Shown here piece by piece: positions 52,814-62,900 of a DNA stretch of 64,000 bases (positions are counted from its first letter, which is position 1; each line of letters opens with the position of its first letter). A program made the translations under genes and the position numbers. This DNA is from Thermohalobaculum sp039184865 (GTDB lineage Bacteria > Pseudomonadota > Alphaproteobacteria > Rhodobacterales > Rhodobacteraceae). The stretch is from contig JBCDAV010000003.1 in assembly GCA_039184865.1 (NCBI GenBank), positions 1-64,000 of the forward strand, in the 5' to 3' direction. The notes beneath the pieces are model-generated. The model saw nothing but the letters and a program-made list of their open reading frames with translations, was not told the DNA's origin and made no database searches.

Positions 52814-54093
52814 CGGCTCGATCCAATCAATCCAACGAGATCGTGCGTCAGAGCGGCCAAATCGGGCTTCAGTTGGTCATGAGCCTCGCGGGCGGCGCTA
52901 GCCATGCGGCTCCGTTCAGAAGGATCGTCGAACAATGCCTGGACCTGAGCGGCGATACTCTCCGAAGACGGCACCATGCGCGCACCGTCAGCTGCGTTCA
53001 GGGCCGCATATGCCGGCGCGAAGTTCGCGACATCGGGCCCGTGCAGCACCGCAGATCCAGCCATCACCGGCTCGAAAGGGGTATGCCCGCCACGCTGGCC
53101 AAACGACCCGCAGACGAGTGTTACCTGCGAAAGCGAATACCAGAGATCCATCTCCCCTAAGGTGTCGGTCAACCATACGTCGGTCGCAGGGCCCGGAACT
53201 TCGCCGGATGAACGGCGCGCAGCGGACAGACCGCGGTGAGCGATTTCCGCTGCGACTTGAGGGCCGCGTTCCGGGTGGCGCGGTGCAAGGATCAGCAAGG
53301 GACGCGTACGCGCTCGCCCATTGCGCAGAAGCCGATGTGCATCCAGTACGATCCTCTCATCCTCGGGATGCGTCGAAGCTGCCAGCCAGACCGGCCTGTC
53401 TCCGACTTCAGCCCGCGCCGCGTCCATAGAGTGTTGATCGATCTTTGGAAGCGGGATCAGAGCCTTGAGATTTCCCGCAAACGAGGCGCTCACATCAAAT
53501 GAGTCGAGCCGGGCAACCGTCTCGGCATCCTGTGTTCGGATCATCCGAAAGCAGCCGAGGAGCGCGCGAAACATCCCGGGCGCACACTTCCACGACTTCG
53601 CACTGCGCTCGGAGAGGCGCGAATTGACGAGCGCCATTGGGATCTGGCGGCTCGATGTCTCCCAAACCAACCGCGGCCAAAGCTCGCTTTCGATCCAGAT
53701 CGCGAGATCCGGCCGCCAGTGATCGAGAAACCGCTGGACCGCACCGGCGACATCGATTGGAACGAATTGATGCATCGCTCGGGGCGGCAGCAGTGGCGCG
53801 ATCCGACGAGCCGATGTGACCGTACCGGTCGTGATCAGCACATGGGCATCTGCGCGTGCGTCCTGCAAAGCGGCGATCAACGGCAGCATGGACATTGCCT
53901 CGCCGACGCTCGCCCCATGCATCCAGATCAACGCACCTTCAGGACGTTGCGAAGTCGTATATCCGAGGCGCTCATCGACGCGCTCGGGGTCTTCCTTGCC
54001 GCGGGCCAACCTGCGCTTGAGAAACATCCGACCTGCCGGTGCCGCCAGCGCCGAGGCGAAAAAATACGCCCGCAAGGCTATCGGCGCAGTCAT
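52810..54093 (-). CDS. waaA: Kdo transferase WaaA
   Basis: 427 aa from the ATG at 54093, which overlaps the preceding gene by 4 nt; the frame stays open upstream to 54333 but that part is shadow of the neighbouring gene. N-terminal membrane helix, HGASVGEAMSMLPLI (catalytic Glu) and WIESELWPRLV are the GT30 signatures. It transfers Kdo to lipid IVA at the inner membrane. Confidence 0.95.
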   Translation of the reverse strand: MTAPIALRAYFFASALAAPAGRMFLKRRLARGKEDPERVDERLGYTTSQRPEGALIWMHGASVGEAMSMLPLIAALQDARADAHVLITTGTVTSARRIAPLLPPRAMHQFVPIDVAGAVQRFLDHWRPDLAIWIESELWPRLVWETSSRQIPMALVNSRLSERSAKSWKCAPGMFRALLGCFRMIRTQDAETVARLDSFDVSASFAGNLKALIPLPKIDQHSMDAARAEVGDRPVWLAASTHPEDERIVLDAHRLLRNGRARTRPLLILAPRHPERGPQVAAEIAHRGLSAARRSSGEVPGPATDVWLTDTLGEMDLWYSLSQVTLVCGSFGQRGGHTPFEPVMAGSAVLHGPDVANFAPAYAALNAADGARMVPSSESIAAQVQALFDDPSERSRMASAAREAHDQLKPDLAALTHDLVGLIGSSR

Positions 54094-54821
54094 CGCGGCG
54101 CTACAGGTTCGCGCCCGCAAAGCACGTCCGCTTTTTCCGTGAGCGCATTCAGGCTGGCCTCGATCTCCGACAGAAAGCCGCTCACCGCCTCGTCGTCGTC
54201 TCGGTCCGGCGGCCAGAGCGGGTCTCCGAAAAGCTGCACGCCGCGCCCAAACGGAAACGGCACGAGAAACCTGTCCCACGAGCGAAGCAGAACGCCCCAC
54301 CGCACGGAGAATGCGATTGGCTGCACCGGGCATCCGGTCGTGACCGACAAGTGCGCGATCCCGCGTTGTGCGCGCATTCTCGGACCGCGCGGACCATCCG
54401 GCGTGATAGCCAGCAATGCTCGCTGCGCGGTCAGTTCACGCACGGCATCAGCAAACGCACCGGCGCCGCCTTTGTCGCGCCCTTTCGCGTGATCGTAGGT
54501 CGAGCCTCGCACCGAGACGACGCCGAAGCGCGCGACAAGATCCGCAATCACCTGCCCGTCATCCGCACGCGAAATCATCGCGACCGCGCGCCGTCCACGC
54601 GGCACCCACATCGGCGCCATGAACAACCGGCCATGCCACGCCGTTGCAATCACGCCGGTGCCGGGATCGAGCAGCTTCGAATATCCTTCGGACCCGACCC
54701 GATCCCAGCGCGTCGTGATGTTGACCAAGCGGATGTAGGCGGCACCAAGATGCGCCGCGATCCACCGTCCGAACGACGCCTTGCGGAACCATCCGCCCAG
54801 ACCGTCCGAAGTACGGTGCAT
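54090..54821 (-). CDS. DUF374 lysophospholipid acyltransferase family protein
   Basis: 243 aa. HGRLFMAPMW, AVAMISRADDGQVIAD and AITPDGPRGPR are the DUF374 acyltransferase-like motifs (HxxxxD is altered; PDGPRGP is conserved). Position between DUF4170 and waaA implies a lipid A or Kdo-related acyl transfer, but no activity is shown for this family here. Overlaps waaA by 4 nt. Confidence 0.85.
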   Translation of the reverse strand: MHRTSDGLGGWFRKASFGRWIAAHLGAAYIRLVNITTRWDRVGSEGYSKLLDPGTGVIATAWHGRLFMAPMWVPRGRRAVAMISRADDGQVIADLVARFGVVSVRGSTYDHAKGRDKGGAGAFADAVRELTAQRALLAITPDGPRGPRMRAQRGIAHLSVTTGCPVQPIAFSVRWGVLLRSWDRFLVPFPFGRGVQLFGDPLWPPDRDDDEAVSGFLSEIEASLNALTEKADVLCGREPVAPR

Positions 54822-54829
54822 CGCCCGTC

Positions 54830-55078
54830 TTAACTGCCAAGCGCTGAGGGTTCGGCGCTATCTTCGTGCTCCTCATCGCGCAGGCGGTGCAGGTGAGCCA
54901 CGAAATAGCGCATATGCGCGTTATCGACCGTGCGCTGAGCGGCATCCTTCCATGCCGTGTGCGCTTTGGCATAACTCGGAAAGATCCCGATCACATCGAT
55001 GTTGTCGGGATCGCGGAACTCAGTGCCCTGCGGGTCAACCAGTTCTCCGCCAAAGACGAGATGCAGTTTGGTGGTCAT
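54830..55078 (-). CDS. DUF4170 protein
   Basis: 82 aa, small acidic protein (LHLVFGGELVDPQGTEFRD). Matches DUF4170, a short alphaproteobacterial family of unknown function nearly always found in this LPS gene block. Starts 95 nt after cysQ and ends 8 nt before the acyltransferase start. Confidence 0.85.
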   Translation of the reverse strand: MTTKLHLVFGGELVDPQGTEFRDPDNIDVIGIFPSYAKAHTAWKDAAQRTVDNAHMRYFVAHLHRLRDEEHEDSAEPSALGS

Positions 55079-55173
55079 GCTTCGCTCCTCTGCGCCCTGT
55101 CGCGGTGAACCATACAGTGGGGCAGGATCGGGTCAATCAGCGCGCCCCGAATGCGCGAAAAGCAACACTCAGG

Positions 55174-55965
55174 TCAAGATGCCCGCGCGCGGCGGTGATC
55201 CATGATCTGTCCGTGCAGTGCAGGAGCAGACGCGATGATCCCGGCTTGCATCGCCTCGGGACTGTTGAAGTTCAAGTTCCGCCCATCGCCATCCGTCACA
55301 TGCGCCCCTGCTTCCGACGCGATCAGTGCGCCGGCCGCGATGTCCCACTCCCAGGACTTCCGAAACGTCACCATGGAGTCGAACCGGCCTTCGGCAACCA
55401 GCGCGAGGCGCCATGCCAGCGAAGACCGGAAATGTCGTTCCAACGGCGGCACGCCACCGGGCCAGCGCTCGGGCAGCATCTGAACGCGGGCTGCCAGAAC
55501 CGTCGCGCCGTCCAGGTCCTGCGCCCGCGAGGCCTGCACGGATTGCCCGTCCTTCGATGCACCACCGCCGAGCGTCGCCGCGAAGGTCTCTCCGCGCGCC
55601 GGCAGGTGGATCGCGGCTGAAGTAACCCGCCCGCGCTCCGCCACAGCGAGGGCCACGGAGAAGCCCTCCTCACCGGCGATGTAGGACCGCGTGCCGTCAA
55701 TCGGATCGACGATGAACACGCGTGCTGCCGATAGCCGCTCACTTGCGTCCTCGCTTTCCTCGCTCAGCCAGCCGTAATCTGGTCGCGCATCCCGGAAGCG
55801 CGCGTGCAGCATGTCGTTGATTTCAAGATCCGCAATCGTGACCGGACCTGCCCCGTCACCCTTGTCGCGCCGTTCCATGTCGGTGCGCCAGTATTTCAGC
55901 GCGATTTCTCCGGCCGCGCGCGCCGCGTCTGAGAGCAATTCGGTATCCCTGGTGCGATCATGCAC
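55174..55965 (-). CDS. cysQ: 3'(2'),5'-bisphosphate nucleotidase CysQ-like
   Basis: 263 aa inositol-monophosphatase superfamily. Metal sites LSEESED and VDPIDGTRSYIAG, plus WEWDIAAGALIASEAG near the C-terminus. CysQ hydrolyses PAP from sulfate assimilation; a related inositol-phosphatase activity cannot be excluded. Start overlaps the pmbA end by 8 nt. Confidence 0.88.
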   Translation of the reverse strand: MHDRTRDTELLSDAARAAGEIALKYWRTDMERRDKGDGAGPVTIADLEINDMLHARFRDARPDYGWLSEESEDASERLSAARVFIVDPIDGTRSYIAGEEGFSVALAVAERGRVTSAAIHLPARGETFAATLGGGASKDGQSVQASRAQDLDGATVLAARVQMLPERWPGGVPPLERHFRSSLAWRLALVAEGRFDSMVTFRKSWEWDIAAGALIASEAGAHVTDGDGRNLNFNSPEAMQAGIIASAPALHGQIMDHRRARAS

Positions 55966-57301
55966 CGACGGTCAGTCCGTCAACCAGCAGGGAAGGCACC
56001 GAGAACGACTTCCAGGGATCGGCATCGTTGGCCGGGACGATTGTCTTCAGCATGTCCGGCAGGCTTCCGGCGACCGTGATTTCGTTGACCGGATAGGCGA
56101 TCTCGCCGCCATCAACCCAAAAGCCGGAGCAGCCGCGTGAATACGCACCAGTCGTGGGACTGATAGATGCACCGATGAAGGACGTGATCAACAATCCCTT
56201 ACCCATCTCGCGCAGCAGGTCGGCCCGCGAGTGCGCCCCCTGCGTGAACGCAACATTGGTCGTCCCCGGTCCCGGAGGGCCGCCGACCCCGCGTCGCGCA
56301 TTTCCTGTCGTCTGCAAACCGAGTCTGCGCGCACTCGCCAGATCAAGCACCCAGCGCTTCAACACGCCGTTCTCGACGATCGGGCTCGTGACCGAGTCGA
56401 TCCCTTCGGCATCAAACGGACGTGATCCCTGCCCGCGCCGCTTCAGCGGGTCTTCGATCAGATCCAGGCCGGTCGGCATGACTTGCCGATCCATTGCTTC
56501 CAGCAACCAGCTTGCGCCGCGCGCAACCGACATTCCGTTCACAGCGCCCAGAAGATGCCCGATCAGACCTCCGGAGACCCGTTCGTCATAGAGCACCGGG
56601 ACGGCACCACCGGGAGGACGCCGCGGGTCGAGAGCCGCGACCGCACGCTCCCCGGCACGGCGGCCGATTTCCTCCGCGCTCGGAAGGTCGGCGCGGTGGC
56701 GTCGTGTCTCGCCTGCGTAATCGCGTTCCCGACCGAGCCCTTCGCCTGCAATTGCAGCGGCGCCGACACTCGTATTGCACCGTCGATACGCTCCGCTGAA
56801 TCCGTTGCTCGCAACCATGGTGATGGTCAGGTCTGTCTGGGTCGCGTGGGCCTGTTCGACCTGGGTTACGCCGTCGACAGACAGAGCGGCTTCCTCGGCA
56901 GCGCGCGCGAGACGCTCCAGTTCCTCCGGCGTCAACTCCGGATCCGGGTCCGTAAGCTCCAGCGACGAGGCGTCACCTCCAGTGCCGATCTGCCCAGACT
57001 CGGCCAGCCCGCAGTGGGGATCATCCGGGGCAACCTCGGCGATGGCGACGGCGCGTTCGGCCATTTCCCGCAGGCTCGCCGTGCGGATGTCGGAACCGGA
57101 AACACAGGCTTGCCGCGATCCGACGATCACACGCAGACCGGCTTCGCGACCCTCGGAACGTTCAGCCTCCTCGAGGACACGATCCGCAACACCGATCGCC
57201 ACCGCACTCTCCGCGATGACCAGCACGTCGACCTGATCTGCGCCCGCCGCGAGGGCGGCATCGTGCAAAACGCCTGCGATGTCGTGATCCGTTTCGCTCA
57301 T
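55958..57301 (-). CDS. pmbA: PmbA/TldE family protein
   Basis: 447 aa from the ATG at 57301, overlapping the MAPEG gene by 4 nt. Contains the PmbA/TldE pattern: VLYDERVSGGLIGHLLGAVN in the middle and SPTTGAYSRGCSGFWVDGGE near the end, and lacks the TldD zinc-protease HExxxH. TldE is the non-catalytic partner of the TldD metalloprotease; tldD is not in the window. Confidence 0.92.
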   Translation of the reverse strand: MSETDHDIAGVLHDAALAAGADQVDVLVIAESAVAIGVADRVLEEAERSEGREAGLRVIVGSRQACVSGSDIRTASLREMAERAVAIAEVAPDDPHCGLAESGQIGTGGDASSLELTDPDPELTPEELERLARAAEEAALSVDGVTQVEQAHATQTDLTITMVASNGFSGAYRRCNTSVGAAAIAGEGLGRERDYAGETRRHRADLPSAEEIGRRAGERAVAALDPRRPPGGAVPVLYDERVSGGLIGHLLGAVNGMSVARGASWLLEAMDRQVMPTGLDLIEDPLKRRGQGSRPFDAEGIDSVTSPIVENGVLKRWVLDLASARRLGLQTTGNARRGVGGPPGPGTTNVAFTQGAHSRADLLREMGKGLLITSFIGASISPTTGAYSRGCSGFWVDGGEIAYPVNEITVAGSLPDMLKTIVPANDADPWKSFSVPSLLVDGLTVGA

Positions 57302-57693
57302 ACCGAGGCCAACCCGTGTCCGATTGCGCTGAGAGCCGCGACCCCCACCGTCGTGAATGTCAGTACCATGCCGAGCACGCGCATCAGTCCGCCCTTGCGG
57401 ATCTTCAGAAAATGCACGCCGTGAAGAAGACGGCCCGCAATGAAGGCCAGTCCAAGCAACCAAACCAGCCAGACCGGTGTTCCGAAACCTTCGCAAAGAC
57501 CGAGAAGGATAAGAAAGATCGGCACATTCTCGGCGGCGTTGCCATGTGCCCGGATCAAACGCTCTCCAATCACATCGTCGGCATGACCAAGAGACACATT
57601 GGCGCCGCGACGGAAGCGGATCACGCGGACTTGCAGAAAGATCAACCAGAGAGCCATCAATCCGGCAATCACCGCCGTGACAGGAAGTGCCAT
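57298..57693 (-). CDS. MAPEG-family membrane protein
   Basis: 131 aa with four membrane helices. GERLIRAHGNAAENVPIFLIL is the MAPEG signature, followed by a LLGLAFIAGRLLHGVHF segment. MAPEG members include microsomal glutathione transferases; bacterial ones have unclear substrates. GAGGGAC precedes the ATG; overlaps pmbA by 4 nt. Confidence 0.88.
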   Translation of the reverse strand: MALPVTAVIAGLMALWLIFLQVRVIRFRRGANVSLGHADDVIGERLIRAHGNAAENVPIFLILLGLCEGFGTPVWLVWLLGLAFIAGRLLHGVHFLKIRKGGLMRVLGMVLTFTTVGVAALSAIGHGLASV

Positions 57694-57728
57694 TCTGTCC
57701 CTCGCCCGGACGGCCCTTCCGTCCGCAC

Positions 57729-59153
57729 CTAGCTGCGGGCGTAGACGTCCTCGTATCTGACTATGTCGTCCTCACCCAGATACGCGCCGCTCTGCACTTC
57801 GATCAAGTGAAGATCCAGCTTCCCCGGGTTCTCAAGACGATGGATCGCGCCCAATGGGATGTAGACCGACTCGTTTTCCGACAAGAGCCTGACATCGTCG
57901 TTCACCGTGACCTTGGCCGATCCCTCAACGACGACCCAGTGTTCGGACCGATGAACATGGCTCTGCAAGGACAGTTGCCCGCCAGGTTTGACCATGATCT
58001 GTTTCACCTGAAACCGGTTGCCGAGTGCAAGCGTCTCGTACCAGCCCCACGGGCGATAGCAGCGCGGAAATTCCGTTGCCTGCGGGGCGCCGTCCGCCTT
58101 CAAGGCATCTACTGCAAGACGAACGTCCTGCGTGCGTTCTATATCCGCGACCAGCACGGCATCGCGCGTCGCCACGGCGACGATGTTCTTCAGGCCCAGC
58201 CCCACAAGCCGGGTGTCCGGATCGTCTGAGCGCAGGAGCGATGTCTCGCAATCGATCGCCACCGTTCCGGGCCCGGAAGCCGTCCCCAAAGTGTCGCGCG
58301 GAGTCTCCTGCAGGACGGTCTTCCACGATCCAAGGTCGTTCCAACCGCAGTCGACCGGCACGACCCGGCCCTGCACATGTTCCATGATCGCATAGTCGAT
58401 CGAAATATCCGGTGAGGCAGCATAGGTCTCGGGATCGAGGCGGAAAAAGCACAGATCCGTCCGGCCGCGCTCGACCGACGCCCGACATGCGGCATCGACA
58501 TCTGGCGCATGCTCGGCAAATGCCGCGAGGATCGATTTCACCGAGAAGACGAACATTCCGGAGTTCCAGAGGAACATGCCCGATGCCAGCATCTCGGCAG
58601 CGCGCGACGTGTTAGGCTTCTCGACGAAGCGCACGAACGGCTGAGCCCCGGCACCCGGGGCCGCATCGAGTTCGATGTACCCATACCCGGTCTCTGGCCG
58701 GTCTGGCTTGATGCCGAACGTAACGACATTGCCTTCGCGCGCAGCAGCCACGGCGCTGGCAGTCGCCGCGTGAAACGCCGCGAAGTCTGACATGATGTGA
58801 TCGGATGGCAGGACCAGCAGCACACCGTCGGGATCGTCCTTCGCCACGAGGTGGGCCGCCGCGCACACCGCCGGTGCCGTGTTCCGTCCTTCCGGCTCGA
58901 TAACGATCGACGTTGCATCGGACCCCGCATCAGATAACTGCTCAGCTACGATGAAGCGGAAGTCCTGGTTGGTCAGCAGCATGGGATCACGATAGCCCTG
59001 CCCTGAAAGCCGTTCGATAGTGCGCTGGAACAGCGTCCCGCCTTCGAAGAGAGGACTGAATTGCTTGGGATAGGACTTGCGCGACAGCGGCCACAGCCGT
59101 GTTCCCGACCCGCCGCACATGATGACCGGATAGACGCCGCCGGTGCCTGACAT
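57729..59153 (-). CDS. manC: Mannose-1-P guanylyltransferase/mannose-6-P isomerase
   Basis: 474 aa bifunctional enzyme; AGGAGG precedes the ATG at 59153. N-terminal nucleotidyltransferase CGGSGTRLWPLSRKSYPKQF and FVEKPNTSRA; C-terminal cupin isomerase domain with PWGWYETLALGNRFQVK and GQLSLQSHVHRSEHWVVVEG. It makes GDP-mannose for capsule, LPS or exopolysaccharide. Probably first gene of the eight-gene operon, though 35 nt separate it from the MAPEG gene. Confidence 0.95.
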   Translation of the reverse strand: MSGTGGVYPVIMCGGSGTRLWPLSRKSYPKQFSPLFEGGTLFQRTIERLSGQGYRDPMLLTNQDFRFIVAEQLSDAGSDATSIVIEPEGRNTAPAVCAAAHLVAKDDPDGVLLVLPSDHIMSDFAAFHAATASAVAAAREGNVVTFGIKPDRPETGYGYIELDAAPGAGAQPFVRFVEKPNTSRAAEMLASGMFLWNSGMFVFSVKSILAAFAEHAPDVDAACRASVERGRTDLCFFRLDPETYAASPDISIDYAIMEHVQGRVVPVDCGWNDLGSWKTVLQETPRDTLGTASGPGTVAIDCETSLLRSDDPDTRLVGLGLKNIVAVATRDAVLVADIERTQDVRLAVDALKADGAPQATEFPRCYRPWGWYETLALGNRFQVKQIMVKPGGQLSLQSHVHRSEHWVVVEGSAKVTVNDDVRLLSENESVYIPLGAIHRLENPGKLDLHLIEVQSGAYLGEDDIVRYEDVYARS

Positions 59154-59253
59154 GCCTGACCTCCTGGTCCGAGTGCTGAACGACCTGCTGATCGGTCTTG
59201 CTTAAATCCGGTTTAACGAACTGAGAAATGGTTGGCACATGCCCGACCAGGGC

Positions 59254-59565
59254 TCAATGGGTCCACGCGCCACGACGGTCGTGGGCGAAGTTGCCGCCAT
59301 AGCCGCGCGGGCGGATGTTGGCCTTGCGCTTCTTCGGTTCCTCCAGCGTGTAGGCCAATCCGTGCTTGCGCGCGTAGTCGATCGCTGCATCCCTGGTGGC
59401 AAACTTCAGCCGTACCTGACTGTTCATGTCGCCTGAGCCGGTCCACCCCATCAGCGGATCGATATTGCGCGGCTCCGCCGGCGCATACTCGAGAACCCAG
59501 CTCTTCGTGTTGCCCTGACCCGAGGTCATTGCACTGCGAGCCGGTTGATAGATGCGCGCCTGCAT
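59254..59565 (-). CDS. Complex I accessory subunit (ETC_C1_NDUFS4 type)
   Basis: 103 aa from the ATG at 59565 (GGAGGAC about 12 nt upstream; an earlier in-frame ATG adds a non-conserved tail). MQARIYQPARSAMTSG, WVLEYAPAEPRNIDPLMGW and FATRDAAIDYARKHG identify the NDUFS4-like accessory subunit of respiratory NADH dehydrogenase found in alphaproteobacteria. It probably stabilises the N-module. Encoded away from the nuo operon, as is usual for this subunit. Confidence 0.9.
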   Translation of the reverse strand: MQARIYQPARSAMTSGQGNTKSWVLEYAPAEPRNIDPLMGWTGSGDMNSQVRLKFATRDAAIDYARKHGLAYTLEEPKKRKANIRPRGYGGNFAHDRRGAWTH

Positions 59566-59942
59566 GGTCGTTCTCTGTCCTCCGCCTGCGTCCTGCAGCA
59601 TTCGGATTGATATCGCGTTTATGAGGCACCTGCACAAGAGGGATCGCGCCTCCGCGAGAAGGCTTTGCAAACGGCATACCCTGTCGAGACCGCAAGACTT
59701 TCGAATCCTGATTTTGGATCGTGCAAGCCCGGGATCCCGTAGTGAGGTTTAAGTCCCGCGCCAATCTGATACGGAAAACGTCCGGCTCGCCCAGATCCGA
59801 GACTCGCATTCCGCGAATGTTCGCAGAAAATTTTTCCCGAATGCGAATTAACCAAATCGTTTCGGAAATTCGAAAGAGATTTCACTCACATTCCCCTCAA
59901 CTCAGTGACGAGTTGCGTACGTGTTTGAGAGGAGTTTCGTGC
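59566..59942. other. Intergenic promoter region of the metalloprotease gene
   Basis: About 380 nt without a believable gene. The last 120 nt are AT-rich and should hold the plus-strand promoter. No clear -35/-10 pair or operator was identified, and no tRNA-like fold. Confidence 0.5.
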
Positions 59943-62900
59943 ATGTGCTTCCTGTGTTCGTCCGATCCCGTGAACGCCATCAACGGCGCGCACGACCAGA
60001 TCGCGGACTATCTTGAGAAAGCCGGAACCGCTCAGGCGGTGACACCAGAGACGATTTCCAACGATCTTCCCGTCGAGAGCATCGCGATCGGGGACTCTGT
60101 GACCGGGACGTTGGCTGAAGGGGGCAACGAAACGTTCCGTCTAGATTTGGACGCGGGCGAGACTGTCACGATCGATCTGTTCGGCGCGGGGGACAATGCG
60201 CTGAAGGACACGGTTCTCTCGATCTACGATGCTGACGGAAATCTGATCGGCACCAATGACGACATCGCATTGGGCAGCGATACGGATTCGCGCCTGACAT
60301 TTACAGCCGAGGACGGCGGTGAGATCTTCGTCCGTGTCGAGGGCTTCGACGAACAGGACAACGCAGGCGGGTTCCAACTTGAGGTCGCGACGGCCAGCGC
60401 GGGCAACATGGCCTCACTCGATACGCTCGCCAAACAGCTCTACGACGACTACTGGAGCCAGGACTTCAAGTGGAATCTCGGCGACACGGGCTACCAGGCA
60501 AAGAACGGCACGCTGACCTTCAATATCTCGGGGCATTCGGGTGACTCGAACGGTCTGAGCAGCCAGCGCAAGGATCTCGTTCGCGAGGCCTTCAAAGTCT
60601 ACGAGGAAGTGCTCGGCATCGACTTTGTCGAGACGACCGATGCGAACGCCGATTTCCGCTTCTCGGACAACAATTCGGGCGCCTACGCAGGGTCGGCCTA
60701 CGGGGTCGTCGGCGGCACCGGGTACATCAGCTACGCCAATATCAACATCGCGTCGAACTGGTACGGCAGCAGCAGCGCGCTCGACGGCTACACGTTCCAG
60801 ACAGCCCTGCACGAGATCGGGCACGCCATGGGTCTCGGCCACCAGGGCAATTACAACGGCTCGGCCAGCTACTCTTCGGACGCACGGTTCGCCAATGATA
60901 GCTGGCAGGGCTCGATGATGTCCTATTTCAGCCAGTCGCAGAACACGGCAATCGACGCGAGCTATGCCTTCCTGCTCAGCCCGATGGCGGTCGACTGGAT
61001 CGCGCTGGATCATCTCTACTCGGAATACGGGTTCAGCTCGGCCAATGCGTTCTCAGGCGACACCGTCTACGGCTTCAACACGACGATCACCGCGAACGTC
61101 TCAACTTCCTGGGCCGATCTCGCGACCTACGCGGACAATACGGCCTTCACCATTGTCGACGGCAGCGGCACGGATACGGTTGATTTCTCGGGCTATTCCG
61201 CGGATCAGCGCATCGATCTGACCGTGACGGACGGCAGCAACACCTCTGCCACGATCTCGGATGTCGGGGGCTTGATCGGCAACATGCAGCTCGGCAAGGG
61301 GGTGGTGATCGAAAACGCCATCACCGGGGCGGGCAATGATGTTCTTGTCGGCAACGAAGCCGACAATACCCTTGATGGCGGTGCTGGCGACGACGTGCTC
61401 ACGGGCGGCGCCGGCGACGATCACCTGATCGGCGGAGCCGGTGACGACTCAGCCATCTTCAACGGCAATTTTTCCGATTTCAGCTTCACGGAAGGCACAG
61501 GTTTCTTCGACGTCCTGGGCGAGGGTTTGGACCGCGTCTTCGATTCGATCGAAAGCCTGATCTTCGATGACCAGACCGTTGCTTACGACAACCTCGTCGG
61601 CAGCGGTCCGGCGCCGGCGCCCGTCCCGGCGGAGGTCGATCCAGACGCACAGGACGATGCGGTCACGGTTGCCGAGGGGGGCGTCGCAGTCCTCGATCTG
61701 TTCGCGGACAATGGGTCCGGCGCTGACAGTCACACCGAGGGCGACAGTCTTACGGTCGTGGCACTGAACGGCAGCGCGCCCGGGACGATCACCCTGGCGT
61801 CTGGCGCAGCAGTGACCGTGGATGCACAGGGTGCGATGACCTTCGACACCAACGGTGCCTTCGATACGCTCGCGGTCGGTGAAACGGCGACGGAGACCGT
61901 GACCTACACGATCGAGGATGAGGATGGCGGCACCGACAGCGCGACCGTCACCATCACGATCACCGGTGCCAATGACGGCCCGGTCGCAGTTGCCGACGGT
62001 TTCAGCATCGACGAGGATGCAACGCTGACTGGGGCGCTGCTAAGCAACGACAGCGACATCGACGCGACCGACACGCTGACGGTGACACATATCGACGGTC
62101 AGGCGATCGGCGGCGCGATCACACTCGCCTCCGGCGCCCTCCTGACCATGAACGCAGATGGAACGTTCAGCTACGATCAGAACGACATCTTCGCCAATCT
62201 CAATGACGGCGACACCGCGACCGAGACGTTCAGCTACGCGCTCTCCGACGGCAATGGCGGGACCGATACAGCGAACGTGACGATCACCGTGAACGGCCAG
62301 GACGTGATCCTGACGCAGGCGGGCACTTCCGGGAAGGACACGCTCACCGGCACGGATTACGGCGACACGCTGATGGGCCACGCCGGAGACGACCTGCTCG
62401 ATGGTGGGCTCGAAGCCGACACGCTCGAAGGCGGGGACGGTCGCGACAAGCTCTACGGCGGTGGCGGAGCCGACTACATTGACGGAGGGATCGGCCGCGA
62501 TCAGCTCTTCGGCGGTTACGGGACCGATCATCTGGACGGCGGGATAGGGGACGACCGCATCGACGGTGGTGCCGGAGATGACATCCTGATCGGCAACGAC
62601 GGCCGCGACCGACTGGCCGGTGGCAACGGCAACGATGACCTGACTGGCGGTGCGGGCCGAGACGCGCTCGACGGCGGGCTTGGCGACGACATGCTCTATG
62701 GCGGCGGAGAGAACGACCGTCTGAACGGCAAGGAAGGCGACGACCAGCTTTTCGGCGGTGCCGGAAACGACCGTATGGACGGCGGCGCGGGCGACGACTT
62801 CATTTCGGACACCGAGGGCAACAACAGCTTCTCAGGGCGCGACGGCAACGACACGATGATCGGAGGTGACGGCAACGACCGGATGCGTGGCGGCAATGAC

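Noticed and set aside
54094..54333. Upstream extension of waaA by 80 codons
   Set aside because: The extension is Arg-rich, overlaps the acyltransferase gene completely and lies before the conserved WaaA membrane helix; the ATG at 54093 with its 4-nt overlap fits the operon.
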